Below are positions 17,729-25,782 of a stretch of DNA of 64,000 bases, piece after piece. The notes under the pieces are model-generated. The model had not been told where the DNA came from, did not search any database, and saw nothing but the letters and a program-made list of their open reading frames with translations. Position 1 is the stretch's first letter; every line of letters starts with the position of its first letter. The position numbers and the translations under genes were made by a program. Source of the DNA: Hoeflea sp. (GTDB lineage: Bacteria; Pseudomonadota; Alphaproteobacteria; Rhizobiales; Rhizobiaceae); the NCBI GenBank assembly GCA_020637795.1, contig JACKJT010000001.1:1612001-1676000 (forward strand), in the 5' to 3' direction.

Positions 17729-20700
17729 TCAGAACGTCTTCGCGAACCTGGCCGCTACCGTGTGGCTTTGTGTCCGGGCGCCCAGGGCGCCGTGATACTT
17801 CAGGTCGAAGCTGCCGCCATTCCTGAAGTCAAGCTTCAGGCCGGTTTCGATCTGCGCAACGTCGCGGTCGAGCGGCGTCCCGGAGATCCGGAAGGCGTTT
17901 CCGCCAGCAAGGCGCATTGTCGAGGCCGGGCCGGGATTGCCGATAACATGGGACCAGCCGAGGGAACCGCCGAGCGAGGCGGTGTAGGTCTCGCCCGGAG
18001 CCAGTTGCCGCTCGGCGCGCAAACCGATGTTGGTGATGCCCAGGGTCTGAGAGGCCGAAGCAACCGAGAGCGCTGCAGCGGCGCCGGTCTCGGTGAAGGC
18101 CGGGTTGCGCTGATGGATCAGGGCGAAACCCGCGAACGGTTCGAACCGTGCTCCGCCCGTGTCGAATGAATAGCCTGCCTCGCCGAAGGCCTGGGCAGTG
18201 GCGGCGCTGTAGTTCGCGCTCAGGGTGTTGCGCAGCCTACCAACATTTACACTGCGGCTGGTGGACAGGTCATGCAGGGCGTAGCTCGTGCCAAACCGCA
18301 CGCCGAGCGCACCAAACAGCCGGCCTGCATAAGCTCCAAGTGTATAGCTGTCTGCATGGCCGGAAGAGGCGCGGGCGTCGACACCGAATGCGGCATGGCC
18401 ATAGCCCGCCATCAGCCCGCCGCGCCAACCGCCGGCAATCTCCGCATCGGCGCCGAAGAAAAAGCTGCCGGTGCTGTAATCCATCATTGCTGCATTACCG
18501 TTGCCGCCGAACCTGCCCCAGTTGCCATAGGCTTGACCCCACACGGCTCCGGCATCCGGCACGCCGCCAGGACCACCGGAAGACATCGCCTGCCGGTTGC
18601 CGCCGGCAAGCCCTTCGAAGGCTGAGCGAATGCGGTTCAAACCGGCGGCGCGGGCAAAGCGGCTATCCTCGATGAACAAGCCCGCGGCGGATGCATGGAT
18701 CTCGCCCGAAAGGCTGTCGAAAGCCGTCCTGGCGCCATCAGCACTAAGCCCGACGATAGCGTCGTAGACTCCGTTGCCGGCGGTCAGGCTGCTCACGCCA
18801 TTGGCCGCCGCACGCTGATTTGCCGTCCGACCAACCGACGAAAAGGACGATGCATTGCGGGTCAACGTCAGGGAAACGGCGTTGGCCCTGTAGCCGAGGG
18901 CAGCATCAAGGAAAGCAAAATTCTCGGTGACCGAGCCAAATGTGCCGGTAACCCCGGCGCCTGCGGTTATAATTGTGTAAGTGGTGGTAGAGGCATAGGT
19001 GGAGCCATCGTCAGTGCCGTTCTCAGCCGAAACGCTGACCTTCGCGCCGCTGTCGACGGTCACAGAGCCGGTGGCGGCGATCTTGTCTGCATTGCCGTTT
19101 CCGTCGACCTCGACCGCATAGGTAGACCCGTCGGCGAAACCGGCATTGCCGGTGACATTGAGCGTACCAATCGAATTGCCTGGTGCAATCGTGCTGCCCG
19201 AGCTGGCGGTCAAACCGCCAATCGCGCCTGACCCGCCCACGGTGCCGCCATTCAGGGTAACCGCGCCGATGCTGCCGTTGACCACAAGCTTGCCGCCGGA
19301 AATCGTGGTGCCACCGGAATGGGTGTTCGTCCCGGTCAGCGTCAGCGTGCCCGCGCCTGACTTGGTGAGCGACCCCGTGCCGCTGATCACGCCGCCATAG
19401 CTGGTGGTGCCCGACTGATTCACCGTGAGCGCGGCATTGCCCAACGCAACAGTTCCGCCGGAACCGGAAAGCGCCGACATCGTGAGATCATGCCCGTTGA
19501 GATCGAGTATGCCGCCATTGACCGTGTAGACCGTATTTGCGGCGAAGGCGCCGGCTGAGCCAGCGCGCAAGGTACCGGCCTCTATCGTGGTGCTGCCGGT
19601 ATGAGTGTTTGTCCCGGTCAGGGTCAACACACCCGCGCCGGATTTGGTCAGCGAGCCTGTGCCGGATATGCCGCCAGCGTAAGTCGAGGCATTGCTGTGA
19701 TTGAATGTGAGGGAGCTGTTGTTGATGACATTGCCGGTGATGGTTCCGGCCACATTAACGGCCGCACTGTTGGTCAGATTGCCGGTGAGAGTGCCGGCTA
19801 TGTTCAAGGTCCCGCTGTTGTTGACCAGGTCATCGGTCAGATTCACACCGGTATTGATATTGATCACGGAGCCATTGTTGGTCAGATCCAGGGTCTGCGA
19901 CGCGGTTACATTCACCGTTCCACCCTGAGCGGTCACGCCGCCGCCGAAGGCGCCGCCCGAGGCATTGAGCGTCCCGCCAAGAATGGTTGTCAGTCCATTG
20001 ACCGTGCCGCCCGTTATGTTCGTGAGCGTTCCGCCATTCACGGTGACGGCATTCGAGATCGTGCCGGAGTTTGCAATCGTACCGCCGGCAAGTGTCGTGC
20101 CACCGGCATCGGTCAATGTTGCGTTGAAATTGATCGTGGTCGTCCCGCCGCTCTGCACGAGGTCGGTGTTCAGCGTAAGGGCATTCCCCACGTCAATAAT
20201 GCCACCGGTCAGGGTCGTTGTGCCGATATTGGCGGAGCCGTCGATATTGAACGCCCCGGTACCGCTGATCGTGACATCGCCGCCGAACGCCCCGCCGCTG
20301 GCGGTCAGGGTGCCGCCGCTGACCGATACCGCGCTGCTGATCGTGCCGCCGCCATTGTTCTGCAGTTCGCCGCCGCTGATAGCGACCACGCCGTCGGTGT
20401 CCGTCAGCACGCCTCCGGCGGCAACGCGGGTCTCGCCGCCCTGTTGCACGAAATTGGTGGTCAGTGTCACACCGCCTGTCTCAACCAGGACTTCCCCGCC
20501 GTTGTTGGTCACGGAGTTGGGTGTCGACGAAGCCGTGACGTTGACGGTGTCACCATTGTTGGCGACAACGTCACCTGTCAGCGCTTGTGCCCGCGCCGGG
20601 TCCATCAGCGCAGACGAGACGACAAGGCTGCCTGTCAGCGCGGTGGCGAGCAGCAGGATTGTCCTGCTTTTGTGCAACGAAGAATGGCGAATGTGAAGTG

Positions 20701-20731
20701 GCTGCGGGCGGAGAACCTGTAACGAATGCAT
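17729..20731 (-). CDS. Type V (classical) autotransporter, beta-helix passenger
   Basis: A 1000-residue outer-membrane autotransporter. Residues 1-50 form an extended signal peptide (LLLATALTGSLVVSSALM, cleavage likely after ARAQA at 50). Residues 51-625 are Gly/Thr/Asn/Ser-rich beta-helix. They include two near-identical passenger-associated repeats (GTGSLTKSGAG...) at about 356-389 and 450-483, and a pertactin-like autochaperone around 515-625. Residues 728-1000 (GAVWGQAYGNWGRF...) form the 12-strand beta-barrel and end in Phe (ARFAKTF), the signal for BAM insertion. No protease triad, RGD or other catalytic motif was seen in the passenger, so an adhesin or biofilm role is an inference. The neighbouring AraC-type gene is divergently placed upstream only in the sense of sharing the region, being on the same strand. 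Confidence 0.9.
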   Translation of the reverse strand: MHSLQVLRPQPLHIRHSSLHKSRTILLLATALTGSLVVSSALMDPARAQALTGDVVANNGDTVNVTASSTPNSVTNNGGEVLVETGGVTLTTNFVQQGGETRVAAGGVLTDTDGVVAISGGELQNNGGGTISSAVSVSGGTLTASGGAFGGDVTISGTGAFNIDGSANIGTTTLTGGIIDVGNALTLNTDLVQSGGTTTINFNATLTDAGGTTLAGGTIANSGTISNAVTVNGGTLTNITGGTVNGLTTILGGTLNASGGAFGGGVTAQGGTVNVTASQTLDLTNNGSVININTGVNLTDDLVNNSGTLNIAGTLTGNLTNSAAVNVAGTITGNVINNSSLTFNHSNASTYAGGISGTGSLTKSGAGVLTLTGTNTHTGSTTIEAGTLRAGSAGAFAANTVYTVNGGILDLNGHDLTMSALSGSGGTVALGNAALTVNQSGTTSYGGVISGTGSLTKSGAGTLTLTGTNTHSGGTTISGGKLVVNGSIGAVTLNGGTVGGSGAIGGLTASSGSTIAPGNSIGTLNVTGNAGFADGSTYAVEVDGNGNADKIAATGSVTVDSGAKVSVSAENGTDDGSTYASTTTYTIITAGAGVTGTFGSVTENFAFLDAALGYRANAVSLTLTRNASSFSSVGRTANQRAAANGVSSLTAGNGVYDAIVGLSADGARTAFDSLSGEIHASAAGLFIEDSRFARAAGLNRIRSAFEGLAGGNRQAMSSGGPGGVPDAGAVWGQAYGNWGRFGGNGNAAMMDYSTGSFFFGADAEIAGGWRGGLMAGYGHAAFGVDARASSGHADSYTLGAYAGRLFGALGVRFGTSYALHDLSTSRSVNVGRLRNTLSANYSAATAQAFGEAGYSFDTGGARFEPFAGFALIHQRNPAFTETGAAAALSVASASQTLGITNIGLRAERQLAPGETYTASLGGSLGWSHVIGNPGPASTMRLAGGNAFRISGTPLDRDVAQIETGLKLDFRNGGSFDLKYHGALGARTQSHTVAARFAKTF
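19311..19400 (-). repeat. Passenger repeat copy 1 within the autotransporter gene
   Basis: This segment encodes about residues 448-477 of the autotransporter and is closely similar at both DNA and protein level to the copy at 19591-19680. The shared protein core is GTGSLTKSGAG-LTLTGTNTH. Confidence 0.6.
19591..19680 (-). repeat. Passenger repeat copy 2 within the autotransporter gene
   Basis: The second copy of the passenger-associated repeat (about residues 354-382). The two are about 280 bases apart and in the same orientation, so they could support length variation by recombination (inference). Confidence 0.6.
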
Positions 20732-20922
20732 TGGGGTCCGAAGTGTTCTAAAAATGTTTCGGTAATCAAAATCGAGTTCGATTGCGCAGAACCAGCTTCA
20801 CCGGGAATGGATCCGGAGCATGTGGTGCGGCCTACCTTAGGAATTCGAAACAAGGGCGCCTATCCGATAACCGCAACGCCCGCCGAAGTCTGCTCCGCTG
20901 CACAGGCAAGCCTGGCAAGAAA

Positions 20923-21981
20923 TCAGGAGGCAAGTGTTTCCGAGGGCGCCACGCCGAACAGGCGTCTGTAGTCGCCGGCAAAGCGGCCAAGATGCAGGAA
21001 GCCGAAACGCATTGCCACCTGCGTGATCGTGGTGCTTGCCGGATCGGCAGATGCCAGTTCGGCGCGCACGCGGTTCAAGCGGCACACACGCAGATAGGCA
21101 AGCGGCGACATTCCGACATAGTCGTGAAAGGCATATTGCAAGGTCCGCTCGGAAACGCCGAGCGCCAGGCAAATGTCCACGGTCGTCGGGAGCACATCTT
21201 CATCGAGGCGGTCATCGACGAAGGTTCGAGCGGCGCGCCCGATCTGCAAGGCCCGCCAGCGTTCCTCATAGGACGGTATACTATCCTCTTCAGGGACCGT
21301 AGCGATCTGCAGAACCGCCTGCAGCAGATGGCTGTGCAGACCTGCGGCATCCGAAGGTTCGCCGTCCAGATGACCCTCATCGGCAGCGTTCAACCAAAGA
21401 TCCAGCGTGGCCCTGAATTCACGGTGCCTGCGTGTGGGCAGCGTCACCACGCCTTGCGGCGGATTTTCCCACAGCACCGGATCAAGCGCCCTGGCCGCGT
21501 GCAGAAATTCCGCCCAGCTGAAACCGACATAGGTCGTCTCGACGTCTGCCGGCACATGAATGTCATATTCGACGTTGCCGGGCATGAAGAAGACCGTGCC
21601 GCCGTCATCGCTCAACCGGTCCGAAAAACGCGTTGCAGCACGTCCACTGGACATGGAAACCGTGCAAAAATCCACCGGGGCGAAGCCGAGCTTCTGGACA
21701 GCGGCAGTCTGGTGTTCGCGGACGATCTTCGGGCCGCCCAGGTCGAGGCTTTGCATTTGCGCGACCTGGCGGCCGCTCGAGAGCTGGTAGCACTCCATCT
21801 CCACCCAGGGCTGCAGATGCGCCTGGAGGGCGGGGTCCTCTATCAGGGACGTATGCAGCAACGGGCCAGCGCCAGTGACGCCTTCGGAAGCGACCGGAAG
21901 GTCCCGGCTCAGCTTGCCGACATGATCCCCATGGAGTGCGGTTCGGTTCCGCCTGGTCTCACCGGGTCGTTCGTGGTCCAA
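20923..21981 (-). CDS. AraC family transcriptional regulator
   Basis: A 352-residue regulator with a C-terminal double helix-turn-helix (about residues 255-350). Helix region one is VDICLALGVSERTLQYAFHD and region two is ITQVAMRFGFLHLGRFAGDYRRLFG. The order and the MSPLAYLRVCRLNRVR linker resemble the EutR/GadX-like branch. The N-terminal 230 residues lack a recognisable cupin and are a putative effector domain. No ATG is in frame near the 5' end; a TTG at 21979-21981 with GGAG nine bases upstream is the likely start, so the first residues are uncertain. It lies immediately upstream of the autotransporter on the same strand (191-base gap), so it may regulate that gene (inference). Confidence 0.8.
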   Translation of the reverse strand: MDHERPGETRRNRTALHGDHVGKLSRDLPVASEGVTGAGPLLHTSLIEDPALQAHLQPWVEMECYQLSSGRQVAQMQSLDLGGPKIVREHQTAAVQKLGFAPVDFCTVSMSSGRAATRFSDRLSDDGGTVFFMPGNVEYDIHVPADVETTYVGFSWAEFLHAARALDPVLWENPPQGVVTLPTRRHREFRATLDLWLNAADEGHLDGEPSDAAGLHSHLLQAVLQIATVPEEDSIPSYEERWRALQIGRAARTFVDDRLDEDVLPTTVDICLALGVSERTLQYAFHDYVGMSPLAYLRVCRLNRVRAELASADPASTTITQVAMRFGFLHLGRFAGDYRRLFGVAPSETLAS

Positions 21982-22099
21982 GACTGGTCACTCCAGGGCA
22001 CTCGATGTTCGTTTATCAACTAAGACCATCGGTTTTGCCGAAAAGCAAGATTCACGTCGAAGTAGCAGCAGCCCGGACTGGGGCAGACATCCGGGGCAA

Positions 22100-22663
22100 T
22101 TACTTGTGACCACCCAACGCTGTCATCCCAGGGGGTGAGGGATGCGTTGGGGTTTCGAGAACGAATTTCCTGAACCGCGCGCCGTCATGCTCGATCTCGC
22201 CGACAAGACAGGCGCCCAGCCTAGCCAGCGCTCCGAGGTTGCGGCGCGAGGGCGGCAGCAGGAAAGTCACGAAGGGAATCCGCGCGTCGGCACGGGCAAA
22301 GGCCAGTGCCTGGCGGGCAATGCGCGCACCAAGGCCGAAAAATTGCGGCTTCAGTACCAGGCCAAAGTCCCACTCTTCCCCCTCCTTCTGGAAGCCGCCC
22401 CAGCCGACGTAACGATCGCCGTTAAAGATCGCCCAGTGACCCAGGCCATCGCGGTGCCAGCAGGCTTCCTTGGCGGCAACGAAGCTTTGAGCGACCTCGA
22501 GATCCCACGCAAATGTCAGCAAGGGCATGTGGTCGCGCATGCGCGGATCGGACATGTGCGCGACCAGAACCTCAGGCGCAACCTCCGTCAGCCGCCTGAA
22601 GCGTATGCCGGAGTGTTGCGCCGGAGCCCTGTCGGGGGACGCCTGCGCCAAGACCGGTTTCAC
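22100..22663 (-). CDS. GNAT family N-acetyltransferase (RimJ/RimL-like)
   Basis: A 187-residue acetyltransferase. The fold is recognisable from FRRLTEVAPEVLVAHMSDPRM, the beta-strand HWAIFNGDRYVGWGGF and the acetyl-CoA loop region QFFGLGARIARQALAFAR. The C-terminal EIEHDGARFRKFVLE resembles RimJ/RimL and small-molecule acetyltransferases. It starts with GTG overlapping the GST stop codon (GTGA), so it is translationally coupled to the glutathione transferase gene. The substrate is unknown. Confidence 0.8.
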   Translation of the reverse strand: MKPVLAQASPDRAPAQHSGIRFRRLTEVAPEVLVAHMSDPRMRDHMPLLTFAWDLEVAQSFVAAKEACWHRDGLGHWAIFNGDRYVGWGGFQKEGEEWDFGLVLKPQFFGLGARIARQALAFARADARIPFVTFLLPPSRRNLGALARLGACLVGEIEHDGARFRKFVLETPTHPSPPGMTALGGHK

Positions 22664-23346
22664 GGTCGGGCGCCTCGCTCGGCTTCATCCATCAACTTCG
22701 ACAACGCGCTGCCGCGGCCCCGCATGAAGTCGCGCAGACGGTCGCCGTAATCCGCGCCGACCACGGCGCGCACCGAGGGCCTGCGAGCGAGCTCGGCGCG
22801 CCAGGCATTGAGCTTGTCGAGGCCGGTGAAGAAGCCGAAATCGGCGACCTCATCGACCGTATCGAAGTAGCGGAAGACCGGAGCATAGGCGGCGTCGACG
22901 AGGCTGAACCGCGCGCCGGCGAACCAGGGCCCTTGTCCGAGTTGGGCCTCGACGCGCCGGAACCGGTTGCGCAGCACGCCGATCCGGGCCTCGAACGCCT
23001 CGTTTCCGCGCGCGGAATAGAAGGCGGCAATATCGGCCAGGATCTCGGCGCCGAAGCCGATCCAGGCGCGATGGCGAGCGCGCTCGACCGGGTCCTCAGG
23101 GTGCAGCGGATGCGCCTGCGTGTCCTCCAGGAACTCCAGAATGGCACCGGATTCAAACAGCGCCGCCTCGCCAACCTTCAGCACCGGCGTGCGTCCCAGC
23201 GGCGAGATGGCCAGAAACCAGTCGGGCTTGTTGGCAAGATCGACGGTGATGCGGTCGTGGGCCACCTGCTTTTCGGCAAGCGCTATGGCGATACGCTGGA
23301 CATAGGGACACAGCGCGTGGCTCACGAGTGTGAGTGAACTGGTCAT
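22660..23346 (-). CDS. Glutathione S-transferase family protein
   Basis: A 228-residue protein with an N-terminal thioredoxin-fold (LTLVSHALCPYVQRIAIAL, then RTPVLKVGEAALFESGAILEFLED, which holds the cis-Pro and the ESxAI glutathione-binding motif). An all-alpha C-terminal domain follows (residues 90-215). The CPYVQR segment suggests a Cys-type (beta/omega-like) transferase. It forms an operon with the upstream YHS-domain gene (63-base gap) and the overlapping GNAT gene. A role in detoxification or redox stress is likely but the substrate is not predictable. Confidence 0.87.
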   Translation of the reverse strand: MTSSLTLVSHALCPYVQRIAIALAEKQVAHDRITVDLANKPDWFLAISPLGRTPVLKVGEAALFESGAILEFLEDTQAHPLHPEDPVERARHRAWIGFGAEILADIAAFYSARGNEAFEARIGVLRNRFRRVEAQLGQGPWFAGARFSLVDAAYAPVFRYFDTVDEVADFGFFTGLDKLNAWRAELARRPSVRAVVGADYGDRLRDFMRGRGSALSKLMDEAERGARP

Positions 23347-23409
23347 GGATTTCTCCCGAGATTGGCCGGGCCGGCGCGGCGAACACCGGCCCGGCGCTCA
23401 CGCCGCAGA

Positions 23410-23892
23410 TTACAGCTCGACTGCTGCGGTGTGTTCGATGGTCTTCCAGTTCGCGTCGGCCTTGGAGATGGTGCCGGCCTTGTCCTTCAGGAACGCCTCG
23501 TAGACGTCCTTGTTGAGGAAGACGTAGAGCTTGTCTTCGACGACTGCGGCGTAGCGCGGATCGCCGTCGAACTTCTTGCCGACGGACACGCCGAAGGCGC
23601 AGAAACCGCCGTGCTGGGGCGCATAGCGGGCCGGGTTGGCCTCAAACTTCTTCAGGTTTTCATCGGAGGCGAAATAGAAGGCGACGCCATCGTGGGCGGC
23701 GGCATAGGACGCGTTGCCCTCGAGGTGCTTGCCGCCATCGAGCAAGGCCACCGGATCGGCGCCATGCAGGCCGAGCGGCGCGCCGCCATAGGTGAGGCCC
23801 GGAGCGACGTTGAATTCGTCGGCGGCCATGGCCGAACCGAAAGCGCAAAACGCGCTGAGCGCGGCGACAACGAAAGTGAGTTTGCGGGACAT
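23410..23892 (-). CDS. Exported YHS domain protein
   Basis: A 160-residue protein with a cleavable signal peptide (LTFVVAALSAFCAFGSAMA, cut before ADEF) followed by a YHS-like domain (about residues 45-110: DPVALLDGGKHLEGN, then DGVAFYFASDENLKKFEANPARYAPQHGGF). YHS domains bind metals such as copper and often sit near heavy-metal or redox genes. The first ATG after AGAGGA is at 23892; a longer start at 23979 lacks a site. It heads the operon with GST and GNAT and is divergent from an AraC regulator at 24131. Confidence 0.8.
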   Translation of the reverse strand: MSRKLTFVVAALSAFCAFGSAMAADEFNVAPGLTYGGAPLGLHGADPVALLDGGKHLEGNASYAAAHDGVAFYFASDENLKKFEANPARYAPQHGGFCAFGVSVGKKFDGDPRYAAVVEDKLYVFLNKDVYEAFLKDKAGTISKADANWKTIEHTAAVEL

Positions 23893-23947
23893 AGTCATTC
23901 CTCTTCTGTGTAACGGGTGTGTCGGTTGATGCGGTTGGGTGGAACAA

Positions 23948-23969
23948 CCCCGATCCTCGCGGATCGGGG
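23948..23969. repeat. Perfect inverted repeat in the YHS/AraC divergent gap
   Basis: A 9-bp perfect stem (23948-23956 with 23961-23969) with a TCGC loop lies 56 bases upstream of the YHS gene. It could be an operator or a 5' leader hairpin. No T-run follows. Confidence 0.4.
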
Positions 23970-24130
23970 GCGCTGTCATCTGCGGCGGAGGAAGGGGAAC
24001 CTCACGAGCAGCGTCGACGCCGTTCCATAGAGCCCCAGATCTTTTCTTTTTTTAATGTTAGAAAGTCCCGTTTTTACGCTCGATCGTCCGAAGATCTGTA
24101 CGAGGCCGACAGAACCTGTAATCTGGTCTC

Positions 24131-25087
24131 ATGTTGGACCTGCTCAGCGATATCCTCACCCGCCTGTCCCTTCGCGGTACGCTCTATTTCCGGACGAGCT
24201 TCACCGAACCATGGGGCGTGCGCGTTCCGGCCCACCGCGACGTGGCGCGCTTCCACTTCGCCCACCGCGGCGAGGCGGTCGTGCGCGTCGAGGGGCAAAC
24301 GCATCCGGTCGTCCTGGCCCAGGGGGACCTGGTGATCATTCCGCACGGGGCGGCGCATGTGCTGTCCTGCCGGCACACCGGACCGGAGGAGGCGCTGCCG
24401 CTCGATGACGTGCTGGCGCGTTCGGGTTTCTCCGGACACGGCACGCTGGTGTGGGGCGGCGAGGACGGGCCACAGGACACGCAGTTGATCTGCGGCCATT
24501 TCGCGCTGGCGGAGGGATCGCGGCACATGCTGTTCGACCGATTGCCGCCGCTGATTCACCTGCGCGGCTATGGCGAGGAAGCCGGTCCCTGGCTCGAGGC
24601 GACGCTGCGGGTGATCGGTGCCGAGGCCGGCGGCGCCCGGCTCGGCGGCGACCTGATCGCTCTCAAGATGTCGGAGGCGATCTTCGCGCAGGCGATCCGG
24701 GCGCATATCGAACAGACCAGCGGCACCGAGAGCGGCGTCGCGGGTTTCGCCGATCCGCACCTGTCGCGGGCGCTGAGCGCCTTTCACCGGCAGCCTGCGT
24801 CCGACTGGAGCGTCGAGAAGCTCGCCCGCGAGGCCGCGCTGTCGCGCACCGGCTTCGCCGAACGCTTTGCCGCCAGGCTGGGCGTGACCCCGATGGCCTA
24901 TGTTACCGCATGGCGCATGCAAATCGCCCGCGAGGCGCTGGCGACGCGCGGTTTCTCGGTGGCGGAAGCGGCGGAAGTGTCCGGCTACGCCTCGGAATCG
25001 GCCTTCAGCCGCGTTTTCAAGAAGGAGATCGGGCTTTCGCCCGCGGCCTTCCGGCACGCCTGCACAGAACGGCAACGGGCCGCCTGA
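24131..25087 (+). CDS. AraC family transcriptional regulator with cupin sensor domain
   Basis: A 318-residue regulator with an N-terminal cupin (AraC-binding cupin-6 type; FHFAHRGEAVVRVEG, then LAQGDLVIIPHGAAHVL) and a C-terminal AraC HTH (about 210-312: WSVEKLAREAALSRTGFAERFA and FSVAEAAEVSGYASESAFSRVF). The family often senses small molecules or redox stress. It is divergent from the YHS-GST-GNAT operon, so that operon is its most likely target (inference). The ATG start at 24131 fits. Confidence 0.85.
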   Translation: MLDLLSDILTRLSLRGTLYFRTSFTEPWGVRVPAHRDVARFHFAHRGEAVVRVEGQTHPVVLAQGDLVIIPHGAAHVLSCRHTGPEEALPLDDVLARSGFSGHGTLVWGGEDGPQDTQLICGHFALAEGSRHMLFDRLPPLIHLRGYGEEAGPWLEATLRVIGAEAGGARLGGDLIALKMSEAIFAQAIRAHIEQTSGTESGVAGFADPHLSRALSAFHRQPASDWSVEKLAREAALSRTGFAERFAARLGVTPMAYVTAWRMQIAREALATRGFSVAEAAEVSGYASESAFSRVFKKEIGLSPAAFRHACTERQRAA

Positions 25088-25222
25088 CCCTTCGTCCGAA
25101 CTTCCGGACGAACTGACCAATATCCCGAACAATCGAATGTTCATCGTTCCTGCCGGGCAGCCTAGTCAGATGGAGCGGCGGATAGCCCGCCGCGTCATCA
25201 ACCTGCCGAAAGGACTTACATC

Positions 25223-25597
25223 ATGCGCTTTGTCACCAAGACCATTCATGCCTGGCTCGACTACCCGGTCGCCTTCGCACTCGTCGCCCTGCCGTTCCTG
25301 CTTGGACTGGGGGCTGATCAACCGCTCGAACTGGCGATTTCGCCGATCGTCGGTGTGGCGGCCTTCCTGCTGACCGTCTTCACCGACCACGAGCTGGGGA
25401 TCATTCGGGTGCTGCCGTACAGGCTGCATCTGGCCGTTGATCTCGCGGTGGGGCTTTTGTTCCTGGCGCTTCCCTTTGCGCTGGGTTTCACGGGGCTCGA
25501 TGCGGGCTACTACTGGCTGAACGGCGCCGCCGTTGTTGCCGTCATCGCCCTCTCCAAGCCCGAAAGCGAAACGGGGGCCGAAGGCCTTGCGAACTGA
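25223..25597 (+). CDS. Small integral membrane protein
   Basis: A 124-residue protein with about four hydrophobic helices (VAFALVALPFLLGLG; ISPIVGVAAFLLTVF; LAVDLAVGLLFLALPFALGF; YYWLNGAAVVAVIALS). I do not recognise a named family with certainty; it resembles SPW-repeat-like or uncharacterised inner-membrane proteins. AAAGGAC precedes the ATG. It follows the AraC gene on the same strand by 135 bases and is followed by a terminator. Confidence 0.65.
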   Translation: MRFVTKTIHAWLDYPVAFALVALPFLLGLGADQPLELAISPIVGVAAFLLTVFTDHELGIIRVLPYRLHLAVDLAVGLLFLALPFALGFTGLDAGYYWLNGAAVVAVIALSKPESETGAEGLAN

Positions 25598-25686
25598 TCC
25601 GGGCAAACGCCCGATCACGGGGCCGGGCAGGCCGCCCCCGCAAGGCCCAAATGCCGCCCCGCGATTCCGGTCTGAAAGATATCCTG

Positions 25687-25711
25687 GGCCCGCTTCTCCG
25701 CGGGCCTCTTT
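25687..25711 (+). terminator. Terminator after the small membrane protein gene
   Basis: A 7-bp perfect GC stem (25687-25693 with 25700-25706), a 6-base loop and a TCTTT tail. The T-run is short, so efficiency is uncertain. Confidence 0.55.
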
Positions 25712-25782
25712 CATTTCATCTCCCTAAAAGAGACTTACTCACCTGACGAGATCTTTTCGGAGTTCGCGCGGCCGAGTGGCGT

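Noticed and set aside
19601..20722. A 373-residue open frame opposite the autotransporter
   Set aside because: It arises from the repetitive Gly/Thr codons of the passenger read in reverse; no family match.
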